Assembly: GCF_016925635.1 (NCBI RefSeq)
Contig: NZ_CP070490.1
Coordinates: 310,001 to 374,000 of the forward strand
Length of the DNA stretch: 64,000 bases
Direction: 5' to 3'
Source: Lysinibacillus fusiformis
Lineage (GTDB): Bacteria; Bacillota; Bacilli; Bacillales_A; Planococcaceae
Below are positions 35,122-44,648 of the stretch, one piece after another. The translations under genes and the position numbers were made by a program. The notes below the pieces were generated by a model. It saw only the letters and a list, made by a program, of their open reading frames with translations, searched no databases and was not told the origin of the DNA. Position 1 is the stretch's first letter; each line of letters starts with the position of its first letter.

Positions 35122-36285
35122 TTAAATAGCTTCTGCTTTTTTCACACGTAAGAAACCATTTTGAGCAACAACATTACCACCGATAAAGACTGACCCTCTG
35201 TGTGCAATCATTCCTTGCTTGAATTTGTAGTCAGTAGAACGTTTGATTTCTGTAGGTGAGAAAGTTGCAAGTTCATAATTTGAGAGTGGACCATAAGCCA
35301 TTGCGTAAACACCTGCTACCGTTGCTGATGAAGAAATTGATGCACATGCGCTATTTATGATAAATGGTACACCATCAATTGTCCCTGTATTACCAGACGG
35401 TTTAACTTCATACACTTTTTTACCATCAGTAGTGCGGAGTGTTGCAAATGCTTTTAAATCATGTTTGTTGAGAATTAAAACTGCTGCATCTTCAACATCT
35501 TCATCTCCACCATAAGCATAAATAATGTTGTCTAAAGTGCTTGCATCAATTTTAGCAATTTCGATGTCTGTATCTGCGGAAATTGCTGATGCCGCTTCTG
35601 AAAAAATACCTACTAACCTTCCAGCTGCACCAGTACCGATTAATATTTCACGAGTGATTTTTCTTCGTAATGCTTTATTAATGCCTCCCGTAATTACATT
35701 GCTATAATTAGCTGCTGGAAGCTTCGTAACTTCTTCTGTTTCCTCACTGTACGCTGTGATTTTTGTTTTAGAGATAGTAGCGTAGTCAAACTCGCTCTCT
35801 GCTGTATTGTATTCTGCATTCTCTGAAGAGTAGTCACCTGTGCCATGTCCTTTTTCATAAGGGCGCTCATATGACTCTCCACCTTCTAATGGAACATGCG
35901 TTACACGATCAATTAATGATGAAGTTTGATTAAATGTACCTTTGATGTCTTTAGCTGTGTGCTTTGGTAACACTAAATCACCACTGGCAACAGTAATAGC
36001 TCGATTTTCTAATAAATCTAAACCACGCTTTTCAGCCTCATGTGTATCTTGGTTTTCATTTTCATCAATCGTATTATTGAAAGTATCAATAGTTCGGTTT
36101 TCAGGATTGCCGTTTACAATGTCAGTAGCTTGTTGTTGCAATTGCGAGCGACGTTCATGTGCTTCGATTTTTTCATTGATTTCACGAAGTTCTTTTTCTA
36201 AATCATCAAGATTAAGATCGCGTGTTTCATCAGCTAGCATTTCACGAATTTCAGCTTTTCGTTTTAACAATTCTTGTAAATTCAT
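35122..36285 (-). CDS. HK97-family major capsid protein
   Basis: 387 aa. The N-terminal delta-like scaffold region (about 1-100, coiled coil) precedes the capsid fold, seen in VEDAAVLILNKHDLKAFATL and the C-terminal KQGMIAHRGSVFIGGNVVA. The protease upstream should remove the scaffold region. Confidence 0.93.
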   Translation of the reverse strand: MNLQELLKRKAEIREMLADETRDLNLDDLEKELREINEKIEAHERRSQLQQQATDIVNGNPENRTIDTFNNTIDENENQDTHEAEKRGLDLLENRAITVASGDLVLPKHTAKDIKGTFNQTSSLIDRVTHVPLEGGESYERPYEKGHGTGDYSSENAEYNTAESEFDYATISKTKITAYSEETEEVTKLPAANYSNVITGGINKALRRKITREILIGTGAAGRLVGIFSEAASAISADTDIEIAKIDASTLDNIIYAYGGDEDVEDAAVLILNKHDLKAFATLRTTDGKKVYEVKPSGNTGTIDGVPFIINSACASISSSATVAGVYAMAYGPLSNYELATFSPTEIKRSTDYKFKQGMIAHRGSVFIGGNVVAQNGFLRVKKAEAI

Positions 36286-36312
36286 TTTAGTAAAACCTCT
36301 TTTCTCAAGTTT

Positions 36313-36891
36313 TTATAGTAATGTTTTAAGAAGCAATCGTTGACGACGATTACTTTGTTGTTTTGATTTAAAATGTTCTTTGTAAGGATCATGGGATCGC
36401 GCTTGTACTTCAGAATCTGGATAAGCTGGAAAAGCAACTGGTGAAACTTCTATTAATTTTGCTTTCGAAATAGTACGAATGATATTATCAATATCATTTT
36501 CATCCCATTCTTCTTTCTGCATTTGGAATGCAAAGGAGACACCTTCAACATCACCACGTCTGATAGTTTCATATGCGTCATTTCCTAGCGTTGTATTAGG
36601 TAATTCAAGTTCGAATCGTAACCCTATTTCATCTTCGTATAAGCGTAATGTGCCATTTTTAGTACGCCCTAATACTTTTGATGTGTCATGTGACCACAAG
36701 GCCAGTTGGTCATCAATTGTTAATGAATCTGTAAAAGAGCCTCGCTTGAATTGCTCTTTGAATCTTCTCCAGTAACCCATTGCGTGAGATTTCATTTCCC
36801 ACTTGACCGCATAGCCACTAATAGTGCGTTTACCTTCACTTTCTTCACGTAAATCTATTTCATTCGTCGTTAAATTCCTAGTTTCCTTCAT
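36313..36891 (-). CDS. HK97-family prohead protease
   Basis: 192 aa from the ATG at 36891 (GGAGGTG upstream). Family segments: ISGYAVKWE, FKRGSFTDSL, LWSHDTSKVLGRTKNGTLRL (catalytic His) and RGDVEGVSFAFQ (catalytic Ser). It matures the capsid and lies directly upstream of its gene. Confidence 0.92.
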   Translation of the reverse strand: MKETRNLTTNEIDLREESEGKRTISGYAVKWEMKSHAMGYWRRFKEQFKRGSFTDSLTIDDQLALWSHDTSKVLGRTKNGTLRLYEDEIGLRFELELPNTTLGNDAYETIRRGDVEGVSFAFQMQKEEWDENDIDNIIRTISKAKLIEVSPVAFPAYPDSEVQARSHDPYKEHFKSKQQSNRRQRLLLKTLL

Positions 36892-38077
36892 TATCGTTAT
36901 CACCTCCCTCTGATTTAGTAGTGACTTGAACTGTATCTAGGCGACGAATAGGTTTGTCTCCTCCTTCAACTGGTGGTAAGTTGAGAATTCGACACCAATC
37001 ATTAGGCGTAAGCGCTCCACGGTCAACCATCTGTACAAGTGCCAATTTGGTTGACATACTAGCATATTGAAGGGATGATGCTTCATAAATAATGCAGTCG
37101 CCACGGTTTCTCTCATAATCAAGAAATAGCTTTTCTGTTGTCTCATCTGCAAATTGCATGGCTACAGGTTCAATATTCATCTCATAATAAGCATTCCATT
37201 CGTCTTCATTATATTTTGCTTGGACAATGTTATCGTTGGTATTAAAAAATGAATACACGCGTTGTACGGTATTCATTGCTTGCTTATCGTCAGGTACGAA
37301 AGCCTTATTATCTACTTGTTTCAATTCGTACTTACCATCTGCACCAGCTGCACCACCTGAGTTTTGTACGGTAAGAAATTGATCATTAAACTTATCAACA
37401 GCAGCCTTCACATCTTCGTCACGCATCACTGTTGCGAATTTTAATATCCATCGAATGATTGCACTATTTTTTATAGCCTTAATAATCCCTTGATCACTTG
37501 TAGTGATAACTTCCATTAACGATGTTAACGCTGCTCCTGGTGGATCAGAAAAGAAATCATTATCATTAAAATCCCTACGCAAATGGATAATATCACTGTA
37601 TGCTATCAGCTGTTGACTACCGTTAGGGAAATAGAACTTCAAAAAAATATCTCCATACATTCCTTCTTTAACTTCAATAGTGGATGATGGTAAAGGATAA
37701 ATAGCAACAGGTAAAAGCGTTTCAATGTCTCTCTTTATATAAGCAAATGCATTGTTATTCAAATACAATTGTGTAGCCATTTTTTCTTGTAATACTTGCA
37801 TAGTCATTAATGGATTAGGACGCTTCAATAGTCGTTTGATATGATTTTCAGGAAATACCTTCATCCCTCTTGAATTATCTCGAATGTGCCTTGGTATTAA
37901 TTTTCCAATAGCAATGACTGCTGGACGAATAGCAGCACGAATAATATCCGATTTATATAAATTGCCATTCCATGCATAAAAACCTTCACCATTATCGACT
38001 ATCATTTCAAAACGTGTAGTAGATGTTTCACTTTGCGAGATTGGTTTTTTGCCAAACATTTTCTCGAATAAGCCCAT
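36878..38077 (-). CDS. HK97-family phage portal protein
   Basis: 399 aa. RPAVIAIGKLIPRHIRDNSR, YIKRDIETLLPVAIYPLPSS and NDWCRILNLPPVEGGD are typical of portals. It forms the vertex ring for DNA entry. It overlaps the protease start by 14 bases. Confidence 0.94.
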   Translation of the reverse strand: MGLFEKMFGKKPISQSETSTTRFEMIVDNGEGFYAWNGNLYKSDIIRAAIRPAVIAIGKLIPRHIRDNSRGMKVFPENHIKRLLKRPNPLMTMQVLQEKMATQLYLNNNAFAYIKRDIETLLPVAIYPLPSSTIEVKEGMYGDIFLKFYFPNGSQQLIAYSDIIHLRRDFNDNDFFSDPPGAALTSLMEVITTSDQGIIKAIKNSAIIRWILKFATVMRDEDVKAAVDKFNDQFLTVQNSGGAAGADGKYELKQVDNKAFVPDDKQAMNTVQRVYSFFNTNDNIVQAKYNEDEWNAYYEMNIEPVAMQFADETTEKLFLDYERNRGDCIIYEASSLQYASMSTKLALVQMVDRGALTPNDWCRILNLPPVEGGDKPIRRLDTVQVTTKSEGGDNDNEGN

Positions 38078-38096
38078 ATTTTTTCTATCACCACCT

Positions 38097-39776
38097 CTAA
38101 ATCATGTTTAAATAATCATTTTTACGATCTAAATACACCGTATAAGAGTTTAAAAGAGCAATCGTGCCATCAATGCGTTTACGTGTATCTCTCGACTTTA
38201 CAGGTGCAATATTACCGTTTGAATCTACTTTAATTTCCGTATTAGCTAAACACATTTTCAGAAGTTGATTATTGTTGTAATTGATAATATGATTCGATAA
38301 ATCTGCTTCAAGTTCTTTCATTGGTGTGGATAATGTGACAGCACCCTGACGAACCTTAATCATACTGTTCTTACCAAAATGTGATTCAAAGTCCTCAAGT
38401 GTAGCATCATCAACATGCCAAGAATCATAGCCTATCCAAGGAATATAAATATCAAAGTCTTCTCTCAATTCAACGAACCATTTTAAAATATCTTTCATGT
38501 CAATTTTGTATTGTCCGCTTGGTCGTAGAATACCCAGACGCTCAAATAGATCATATGGAATTTGATCTTCATTTGCTCTCTGCATAATGGACTGTTCAGG
38601 TAGCCAAAACATGCAAGCAAAATAAATTTCATCATCGTCTCTTCTCCTTAATAGCACACCAGCAGAAGTTAAATCTGTTGTTTCTGATTTATCAAAACCG
38701 CCAATTCCATAGTTAAAGTCCATTTTTTCAATTTCAAATGTCGCTGTGTTTTCAAGCTGCTCCCAACGAAGCCAAGCTGTTGATGCCGTTTGTTTTAAGT
38801 TGAAGTCTTTAACAAGTACTGTTGGTTTAAATGCTGCGTCAACTTTGGCCTTATCAACAAATTTACGAAGTTCTTCTGTTTTTTTGATGGTACCCAGTCC
38901 AGGGTTCGATTTGATCCAGCAACTTTCATCAAGCCATTCATCACGATGATCTAACTCATATATAAATGCAAGAAAATGAATATCTTTAATTTTTCCATCA
39001 AGTACATTACAGGCATATTCGTACTGCGAGTCGTAAATAGAATCACGAACAAATCCATTTGTTGAAATAGAACTAATAAGCCCCTGCTCACGTGAAGACA
39101 TTGACTGTTTCATTACATCATAAATATTGCGGTCTTTAATCGCTGCCAATTCATCAACCGTAATAAAATGACCATTTAAACCATCTAAGCTATTAGAATC
39201 ACTTGCCAATGCTTCAATATGTGAAAATGTCGCTTCAAAATACAAGTCTGTTTTGCGCTTCCTAATATATTTAGAAAGGTCTGGACTTTGAGCAACCATC
39301 TTATGACACTCTTTAAAACCCTTTTTTGCTTGATCAAGTTTTGTTGCAATAAAGTAAACCTCGGCTGACCCTTCACCATCACCAACAAGCATGTAAAGCG
39401 ACAAAGCTGAGTTCTCAGTCGTTTTTCCATTTTTACGGCCACGAATATCCATGATTTCAGTAATCTGTCTCATCCGTGTTTCTTTATGGACAAATCCGAA
39501 TGTTGCTTGTAACTTTGCTTTTTGGAATAGATCGAGTTTTAAAGGTTGCCCCATTTTTGTACCTTGCGCTTGTCGACAAAGATTCTCAATAAATTCAATG
39601 GGCTTGGTTGCTAACCGAATATCAAACTCGTATCCTTCTTCTGGATTTCCTAACCAGTTATAAATAATTTGGTACTGTTGTTTTAGACGCTTACAAGCAT
39701 TGATTTCGCCTGACATAATTTTGTCATAGTATTCAATGATGTAATTTCTATGCGTTTCGACACTATAATTCTGCAT
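38097..39776 (-). CDS. Terminase large subunit
   Basis: 559 aa. N-terminal ATPase (about 100-270), with a Walker-A-like DIRGRKNGKTTENS and Walker B FITVDELAA, and a C-terminal nuclease with IGGFDKSETTDLTSAGV and PWIGYDSWHVDDATLEDF. Together with the P27-type small subunit it packages DNA, cos-type in related phages. Confidence 0.94.
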   Translation of the reverse strand: MQNYSVETHRNYIIEYYDKIMSGEINACKRLKQQYQIIYNWLGNPEEGYEFDIRLATKPIEFIENLCRQAQGTKMGQPLKLDLFQKAKLQATFGFVHKETRMRQITEIMDIRGRKNGKTTENSALSLYMLVGDGEGSAEVYFIATKLDQAKKGFKECHKMVAQSPDLSKYIRKRKTDLYFEATFSHIEALASDSNSLDGLNGHFITVDELAAIKDRNIYDVMKQSMSSREQGLISSISTNGFVRDSIYDSQYEYACNVLDGKIKDIHFLAFIYELDHRDEWLDESCWIKSNPGLGTIKKTEELRKFVDKAKVDAAFKPTVLVKDFNLKQTASTAWLRWEQLENTATFEIEKMDFNYGIGGFDKSETTDLTSAGVLLRRRDDDEIYFACMFWLPEQSIMQRANEDQIPYDLFERLGILRPSGQYKIDMKDILKWFVELREDFDIYIPWIGYDSWHVDDATLEDFESHFGKNSMIKVRQGAVTLSTPMKELEADLSNHIINYNNNQLLKMCLANTEIKVDSNGNIAPVKSRDTRKRIDGTIALLNSYTVYLDRKNDYLNMI

Positions 39777-39778
39777 AG

Positions 39779-40189
39779 CTATTTACTGTGCTTGGATAAA
39801 AATTTTTGCAGCCCATCCATTTCACCCGTGACTTTCAACTTTTGTTCAGGCTTAGGATACATATCAAGCAGTTGCTTATAGATACCTGTATAAGTCTTTG
39901 CAGCGTCTAAGTAATTTTGGAAATAAGGGCTTCGTCTATTAATGGAGTAATCACCTTGTTGCATTTCTTCAACTGATCCATTTAACTTTACGTGTTGACG
40001 AAGTTCTTGAATTTCTACAATTAAAAAAGCCAGTTCATCAATAAGGCGCAATGCAACCTCTTTTTGATGACCGACTAGATCAGCAAATATTTTTTTTAAC
40101 TTAGTTGTTTCTTTTTTGATAGTTTTTTCTTTCAGAATAATTTCAGTTTCTTGTTCTGGAACGGCGGTTTTCGAAACTTGCCTTGTCAT
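39779..40189 (-). CDS. P27-family terminase small subunit
   Basis: 136 aa. RRSPYFQNYLDAAKTYTGIY... and ALRLIDELAFLIVEIQELRQ fit the P27 family. It lies two bases before the large subunit, the usual order. Confidence 0.9.
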   Translation of the reverse strand: MTRQVSKTAVPEQETEIILKEKTIKKETTKLKKIFADLVGHQKEVALRLIDELAFLIVEIQELRQHVKLNGSVEEMQQGDYSINRRSPYFQNYLDAAKTYTGIYKQLLDMYPKPEQKLKVTGEMDGLQKFLSKHSK

Positions 40190-40288
40190 CGCAAAACCTC
40201 CTAGTTTTTTTGATAGGTGGGGGTTATATAAAATCTCAAACGGAGGAAATCTAAGGTTGGCATTCGGTCTAGTGATTCCCCCATGATA
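40190..40288. other. Possible cos region between HNH and terminase small subunit
   Basis: About 100 bp with a GGTGGGGGTT stretch and direct G/C-rich runs, followed by GGAGG. In HK97-type cos phages the packaging site often lies between the HNH gene and the small terminase gene. No cohesive end can be read from the sequence. Confidence 0.3.
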
Positions 40289-40615
40289 TTATTTTGAAGG
40301 GGGGCTATTAAAAATCAGCTCGCCCTCTTCATTAAATGAAAATCCTGTACGCAAACTTTCTTTTGGTGTTCCAAATGTTTTTTTATTGTGACACTCTAAA
40401 CAAAGATACTGTAAGTTATCATGATTCAATGTAATCATTGATTCATTGATATTATAGATATTTATTTCTTCTTTATGGTCCACGATGTAACCGGGATTGA
40501 ACTGACAATGTTCACACAATCTATCTGGCACCATTTGAATGTAAGACTCTCTACACTTCCTCCATGCCTTGCTGTTATAAAACTTCTTGGCTGCTGCTGT
40601 ATGTTCTCTCATCAT
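40289..40615 (-). CDS. HNH endonuclease (packaging-associated)
   Basis: 108 aa from the ATG at 40615 (GTGGAGGCAA upstream). The motif is seen as YIVDHKEEINIYN (HNH first His), NLQYLCLECHNKK and the CxxC pair LCEHC. HNH proteins next to terminase are needed for DNA packaging in related cos phages. The open frame goes further to 40774, but the added part looks random. Confidence 0.9.
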   Translation of the reverse strand: MMREHTAAAKKFYNSKAWRKCRESYIQMVPDRLCEHCQFNPGYIVDHKEEINIYNINESMITLNHDNLQYLCLECHNKKTFGTPKESLRTGFSFNEEGELIFNSPPSK

Positions 40616-40777
40616 TTGCCTCCACAATAAAAAGAGCCACACCATTATGGTGAAGCTCCTTATCATCCGTTTTCTGTATTTAGTTATCAATGTGCATAAT
40701 AATAAATTAGCACCGTTAAAACAAAAATGAGTTCGCAATTCGTTCGTTTTTCGTTCGTAAAACGTTCGCTTCATTAC

Positions 40778-41413
40778 TTAACCTTCAATGATACTCAAAA
40801 TATCAGCTACATCTTCTTTAGAAAGTTCTTGAATTGAAGATATTTTATTTCCTAATCCATTTAAAGAAGTCCCTATTAAAATTCCTTTTTCTCTATCTAC
40901 AACCCAAAATCTATCGTGCCAATCATCACTATATTTAACGATTAGTTGAGCTTCTATATGGTTTTGTATGCGCCCCTTCAGACTAGGAGTTACATTTTTT
41001 TTATCCGTAATAATTGTTATTTTCTTTGATTTTACTTCATCCAAGATATTCTTAATTAATTCGAAATACTTTTCAGCTTTTTCAGCTCCATTCGGTTGCT
41101 TGAAAAAATATGGGTCAATAATCAATAAATCTTCAATAGTTTCACCCGGTCTTTTTAAATATGAAATTATTTTTAAAGCCTTCTCATCTTCGGTGAGATT
41201 TTTCCATAGTATTTCTTCTGTTACATACTGTAATTGGCCACTTTTCATTCCATAATACATTTCACAGTAATCATCTAAACTATTAATAGCTAATGTATTC
41301 AAAGAAATTCCATAACGCTTTATTAACTGGTTATTTACCTCTAACATAATATCTCCAATTGGTGGACAGCCGTCTTTTATTTCTTTTTCATCCAATTCAT
41401 AATAAAGTGACAT
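40778..41413 (-). CDS. PLD-like (MIT_C-type) domain protein
   Basis: 211 aa. The C-terminal half has the pattern HDRFWVVDREKGILIGTSLN-GLGNK, resembling the HxDR..G.S.NG motif of phospholipase D-like C-terminal domains. The N-terminal half is unknown. It lies upstream of the HNH gene, in a place that often holds accessory genes. It could be a nuclease or a defence protein, but one HxDR motif alone does not prove activity. Confidence 0.65.
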   Translation of the reverse strand: MSLYYELDEKEIKDGCPPIGDIMLEVNNQLIKRYGISLNTLAINSLDDYCEMYYGMKSGQLQYVTEEILWKNLTEDEKALKIISYLKRPGETIEDLLIIDPYFFKQPNGAEKAEKYFELIKNILDEVKSKKITIITDKKNVTPSLKGRIQNHIEAQLIVKYSDDWHDRFWVVDREKGILIGTSLNGLGNKISSIQELSKEDVADILSIIEG

Positions 41414-41657
41414 ATATTTTTCTACCTACTTTCTATATTTTTCTAACGCTAATATTTACCTAATTATAACACTGAATGTGTCATTTAACATGTATTGTCC
41501 TTTTCGCTTATTCTCTTCCAGCCCTTTGCCTACCTACATTTTCTCCTTGTCCCTTTACTCAATGTGACAAAACATAAAAATGGCCTGTTTATAAAAAAAT
41601 AGGTACCTACACATAGAAAATAAATAAAAAAACTACACCAATATATTATCAGTGCAG

Positions 41658-42197
41658 TTACCAATCTATTTTACCTTGCTGCTTATCTAATTCTTCTTGT
41701 TCTATGCCTAAATAAATCATTGTTTCACGTTGATTTGTATGATTGAGAGCTGTCATAATCGTTGCTACATTATTGAATTTTTTATAATGCATATAGCCGT
41801 ATGTTTTGCGTAATGTGTGCGTACCAATCTGTTCAAGCTCAAAGTCGTCCGCTAACTCACGCAATATTTCATAGGCTCTTTTTCTCGATATTGGTTGGTT
41901 GATTCCCTTGCGTGATTTGAACAAATATTCTTCATCCGATTTCCCATGAATATAGTCTCGCATTTCTCGCTTCAATTCTTTAGTCATCCTTACAGAACGA
42001 TATTTCTTCGTCTTTTCCTCAAATAATCGAATATCCCAACCCTTAACATGTTTTACTTGCAGTTTCAAAATATCACTAATACGAAATCCACAATGTATCC
42101 CTGTCAGAAACATCAAATGATTCCTTTTGTTTGTATCACTTAAATATCGTTTTATTCTTGCTAACAATTCACGATCTCTTATAGGTTCCACTTTCAT
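41658..42197 (-). CDS. Small tyrosine recombinase (catalytic domain only)
   Basis: 179 aa. The Arg box is seen in GIHCGFRISDILKLQ, the Lys hairpin region in FEEKTKKYRSVRM, the HxxR box in GTHTLRKTYGY, and the last His and Tyr in LNHTNQRETMIYLGI. There is no arm-binding or core-binding domain. Late-operon phages often have such a short protein near ArpU; its role is unclear. It is not the prophage integrase, which lies at 52.4 kb. Confidence 0.85.
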   Translation of the reverse strand: MKVEPIRDRELLARIKRYLSDTNKRNHLMFLTGIHCGFRISDILKLQVKHVKGWDIRLFEEKTKKYRSVRMTKELKREMRDYIHGKSDEEYLFKSRKGINQPISRKRAYEILRELADDFELEQIGTHTLRKTYGYMHYKKFNNVATIMTALNHTNQRETMIYLGIEQEELDKQQGKIDW

Positions 42198-42200
42198 AAG

Positions 42201-42647
42201 CTAGCTCACCTCATTTCTATCCTGCTGATAAACTTCTATTTTTAAGGCAAATGCAAGGCGTAGAACAGCTTGCCATTTCTTTTTATAATACTTTGTCTTA
42301 CCAATGCTTAAATCCATCCAAATATCAATATCATATTCAGTTTCTAGTTGGAGATATCGACGTACAATTATTTGCCTTTCATCCTCTTTCAATGACATTA
42401 AACCTTTATGCATCCAATTAAAATATTTCTCACGTGCAAGTTCAAATTCTACACGCTTAATTGCCGCATTTTCTGTTTTACTATTAAATTGGTCTGAATT
42501 GGCTGGTGCTAATGAATAACTTGCTGTTATTTTAGATAAATAATCGGCCGGAACAGTGAGCAAATACATACGATACTTTTCTATCTTTTCTTCAACTGCT
42601 TTTCGTGTTAATTTTTCATCTACAAGTTGTATGTGCCTTATTTTCAA
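42201..42647 (-). CDS. ArpU-family late-gene transcriptional regulator
   Basis: 148 aa from the TTG at 42647 (GAAGGAG upstream, MKIRHIQLVDEKLTRKAVEE). An ATG at 42689 overlaps the preceding stop and is an alternative. The C-terminal part (ERQIIVRRYLQLETEYDIDI; SIGKTKYYKKKWQAVLRLA) is sigma region 4-like, typical of ArpU. It likely activates the late promoter of the structural genes downstream. Confidence 0.88.
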   Translation of the reverse strand: MKIRHIQLVDEKLTRKAVEEKIEKYRMYLLTVPADYLSKITASYSLAPANSDQFNSKTENAAIKRVEFELAREKYFNWMHKGLMSLKEDERQIIVRRYLQLETEYDIDIWMDLSIGKTKYYKKKWQAVLRLAFALKIEVYQQDRNEVS

Positions 42648-42685
42648 TCTTTTCGCTCCTTCCCAGTTACGGTTTGAATCTCTTA

Positions 42686-42862
42686 TCATCTTATTTGTCT
42701 AAATGCACCCTTAACTCGTTTGTAAGTACTTCGACTAATTCCCATTAGCTCTTCAATTTCTCTTTGACTCATCTGTTTTTTAGGTTGGCGTCTTTTTGAC
42801 GTTCTCCCTTTATCTTCTTTACTTACCTCGTTTTGTACCACCTCTATTTGTAACGTTTTCAT
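42686..42862 (-). CDS. Small HTH protein
   Basis: 58 aa, AAAGGAGTTTAGGAG before the ATG at 42862. The C-terminal part QMSQREIEELMGISRSTYKR reads as a helix-turn-helix, and the N-terminus is basic. Its stop overlaps the possible ATG of the ArpU gene. It may act with ArpU. Confidence 0.75.
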   Translation of the reverse strand: MKTLQIEVVQNEVSKEDKGRTSKRRQPKKQMSQREIEELMGISRSTYKRVKGAFRQIR

Positions 42863-42890
42863 CTCCTAAACTCCTTTCAATAAAATTAAA

Positions 42891-42945
42891 AGAGGCACCA
42901 ACAAAACAGGCCATTCACCTGTCTGTTAGTGCCTCCGGTATTTTC
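42891..42945 (-). terminator. Terminator between early and late genes
   Basis: GAGGCACCAACA and CAGG pair with CCTG and TAGTGCCTC around a short loop. It lies between the HNH gene (42980-43843) and the HTH/ArpU genes. Confidence 0.7.
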
Positions 42946-42979
42946 CGTAAAGGCTGTTTTTTTAGTAATCTCATGCTCG

Positions 42980-43843
42980 TTAGATATTCCAGAAAGGAAC
43001 ATTAATCAAATTGGTTGATGTACTTCCTGCTTGTTTAGAAGCATTACAACTTTTACATAACAACTGAAAATTAGTTGAATCATTGGTTCCGTATAAATCT
43101 AACGGAACTATATGATCGATCTCTAAATCACTAGCAATATGATATTGTGATGTTACATCTTTTCTACACAAAACACACGTTCCTTTATCACGATAAAGTA
43201 ATGCTTGTTTTAACCAAATGGGCCAGTATGTTGCTCTTTTAATTCGTTTCTTCTTCAAACTTATATATTCTGGTTTTTTTTCTATTATATAGTCTATGTC
43301 CTTTTCAATAAGGTTAGCAACCATTACGTTGAAATCATGCATAAATCTTCGATTATTAAACATTATTTGAAACGTCGCATGAACAATTGACTTTTTTACA
43401 TTACCTGCATTCATAAGGAAGTGATCTTCCCATCCACTAATTATTTCCCAACACTTACAAGTTAAATCTGAACATTGTTCTTTTTTGTCGCATTTTTCAC
43501 CAAAAATAGGTTCTTTCAGACTTGGAAGTAAACCAGTGTCAATTAAGTAATCCTTTATCATTTCAAAATACTCTTCACTGCTGTTTGTGAATTTAAAAAT
43601 TTCTTTAATTTCATCTTCAACATGAAAACTAGTATCAATCCAATAATGTAATAATGTCCATTTACTTGGTTTGTTCAATGGTACTGTATTTAATATATCT
43701 TCTTTATTTTCCTCCCATACATCCGAGAAACTATAATCGTTATATTCATTATAGTAAAATATCTGCATCAATAAATTAGCTTGATATAAACCATGGTTAT
43801 AGCTTAATGTTTCATGATCTATTTTTGACACTTTTATCACCAA
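42980..43843 (-). CDS. Protein with C-terminal HNH nuclease domain
   Basis: 287 aa. The last 85 residues form an HNH domain: RDKGTCVLCRKDV, LEIDHIVPLDLYG and NFQLLCKSCNASK. The N-terminal 200 residues are helical and of unknown family (DVWEENKEDILNTVPLNKPS). A GTG inside (V5) with GGTGAT upstream may be the real start. It ends before a terminator, so it is a separate unit from the late genes: a homing-type nuclease or accessory defence gene. Confidence 0.8.
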   Translation of the reverse strand: MVIKVSKIDHETLSYNHGLYQANLLMQIFYYNEYNDYSFSDVWEENKEDILNTVPLNKPSKWTLLHYWIDTSFHVEDEIKEIFKFTNSSEEYFEMIKDYLIDTGLLPSLKEPIFGEKCDKKEQCSDLTCKCWEIISGWEDHFLMNAGNVKKSIVHATFQIMFNNRRFMHDFNVMVANLIEKDIDYIIEKKPEYISLKKKRIKRATYWPIWLKQALLYRDKGTCVLCRKDVTSQYHIASDLEIDHIVPLDLYGTNDSTNFQLLCKSCNASKQAGSTSTNLINVPFWNI

Positions 43844-43907
43844 CGTTTTTCTCTAATTATACTTTAGTGAACCATTTTCTTAAAACCTATTTCCTCAAAT
43901 TGTTCTG

Positions 43908-44078
43908 TTAGTGTTTTGATAAATTGACTATTTTTCTTCCATACTCAGTTACTCGAAAAAATTCTTCTTCACAGTCATTACATCTAACGAGAAAGTCTAC
44001 TGCATAACCACATGTACCTGTATCTAATTTCTTTCCAATAGTATTGGCTAATACAATTTCCTTATGTTCACAGTCCAT
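43908..44078 (-). CDS. Small cysteine-rich phage protein
   Basis: 56 aa, AGGAGTGATGAA before the ATG. MDCEHKEIVLANTIGKKLDTG... with CEH and CNDC pairs, likely a zinc knuckle. Early-region protein of unknown function. Confidence 0.7.
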   Translation of the reverse strand: MDCEHKEIVLANTIGKKLDTGTCGYAVDFLVRCNDCEEEFFRVTEYGRKIVNLSKH

Positions 44079-44139
44079 TTCATCACTCCTTATTTATTGA
44101 ACAATATCTTTCAAACTTTCATTTTCTCAATTTCATCTT

Positions 44140-44319
44140 TCACTTTTTCAATGCCCCTACACGTCTACGCTTGCTTTCGCTCACTTCGAACACCTTGCCA
44201 TGCTGCCACTGGATTGAATCTTGTCCATACTCTTTAGGCTCTAGAACCTCTACAATTGTCCCTTGTTGAACGATATAAACTCCGTCACCTAATGCCACTA
44301 AATTAACTGTATTGCTCAT
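44140..44319 (-). CDS. Small phage protein
   Basis: 59 aa, GGGAGGGGCTTAT before the ATG. Mixed beta and a basic C-terminus (SESKRRRVGALKK). Unknown function, early region. Confidence 0.7.
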   Translation of the reverse strand: MSNTVNLVALGDGVYIVQQGTIVEVLEPKEYGQDSIQWQHGKVFEVSESKRRRVGALKK

Positions 44320-44399
44320 ATAAGCCCCTCCCTGCTATAATTGCTATAGTGTATAAAGCAAGAAGGTTTAAATGTAGGGCTACGGCTGCAACCGTAGCT

Positions 44400-44648
44400 C
44401 TACGCTATCCACTCCAATTCACAAGCCTCACATGGAATAATTTCTTCACTGATTAGCACCATTATTGTATTTCCTCTAACTTCAATTACGGTACCTATTT
44501 TCCCGATTAGATGATCATAGTAATATTTCCGATAGTTATAGATTTCAAAGTTGGTAGATTCGTCAACTAACTTTAGCTTCACTTTGTCATGTGTTTGAAA
44601 ATGATGTTTTTCTGTTAATGGACAATCAAAGATGGTTAACTGCTGCAT
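44400..44648 (-). CDS. Small phage protein (SH3/KOW-like)
   Basis: 82 aa. The segment IGKIGTVIEVRGNTIMVLIS is a small beta barrel pattern (KOW-like). Overlaps the next gene by 13 bases. Unknown function. Confidence 0.65.
   Translation of the reverse strand: MQQLTIFDCPLTEKHHFQTHDKVKLKLVDESTNFEIYNYRKYYYDHLIGKIGTVIEVRGNTIMVLISEEIIPCEACELEWIA

Noticed and set aside
41658-42197. Candidate prophage integrase
   Set aside because: It has only the catalytic domain and is far from both att sites; the real integrase is at 52364-53542 next to attR.
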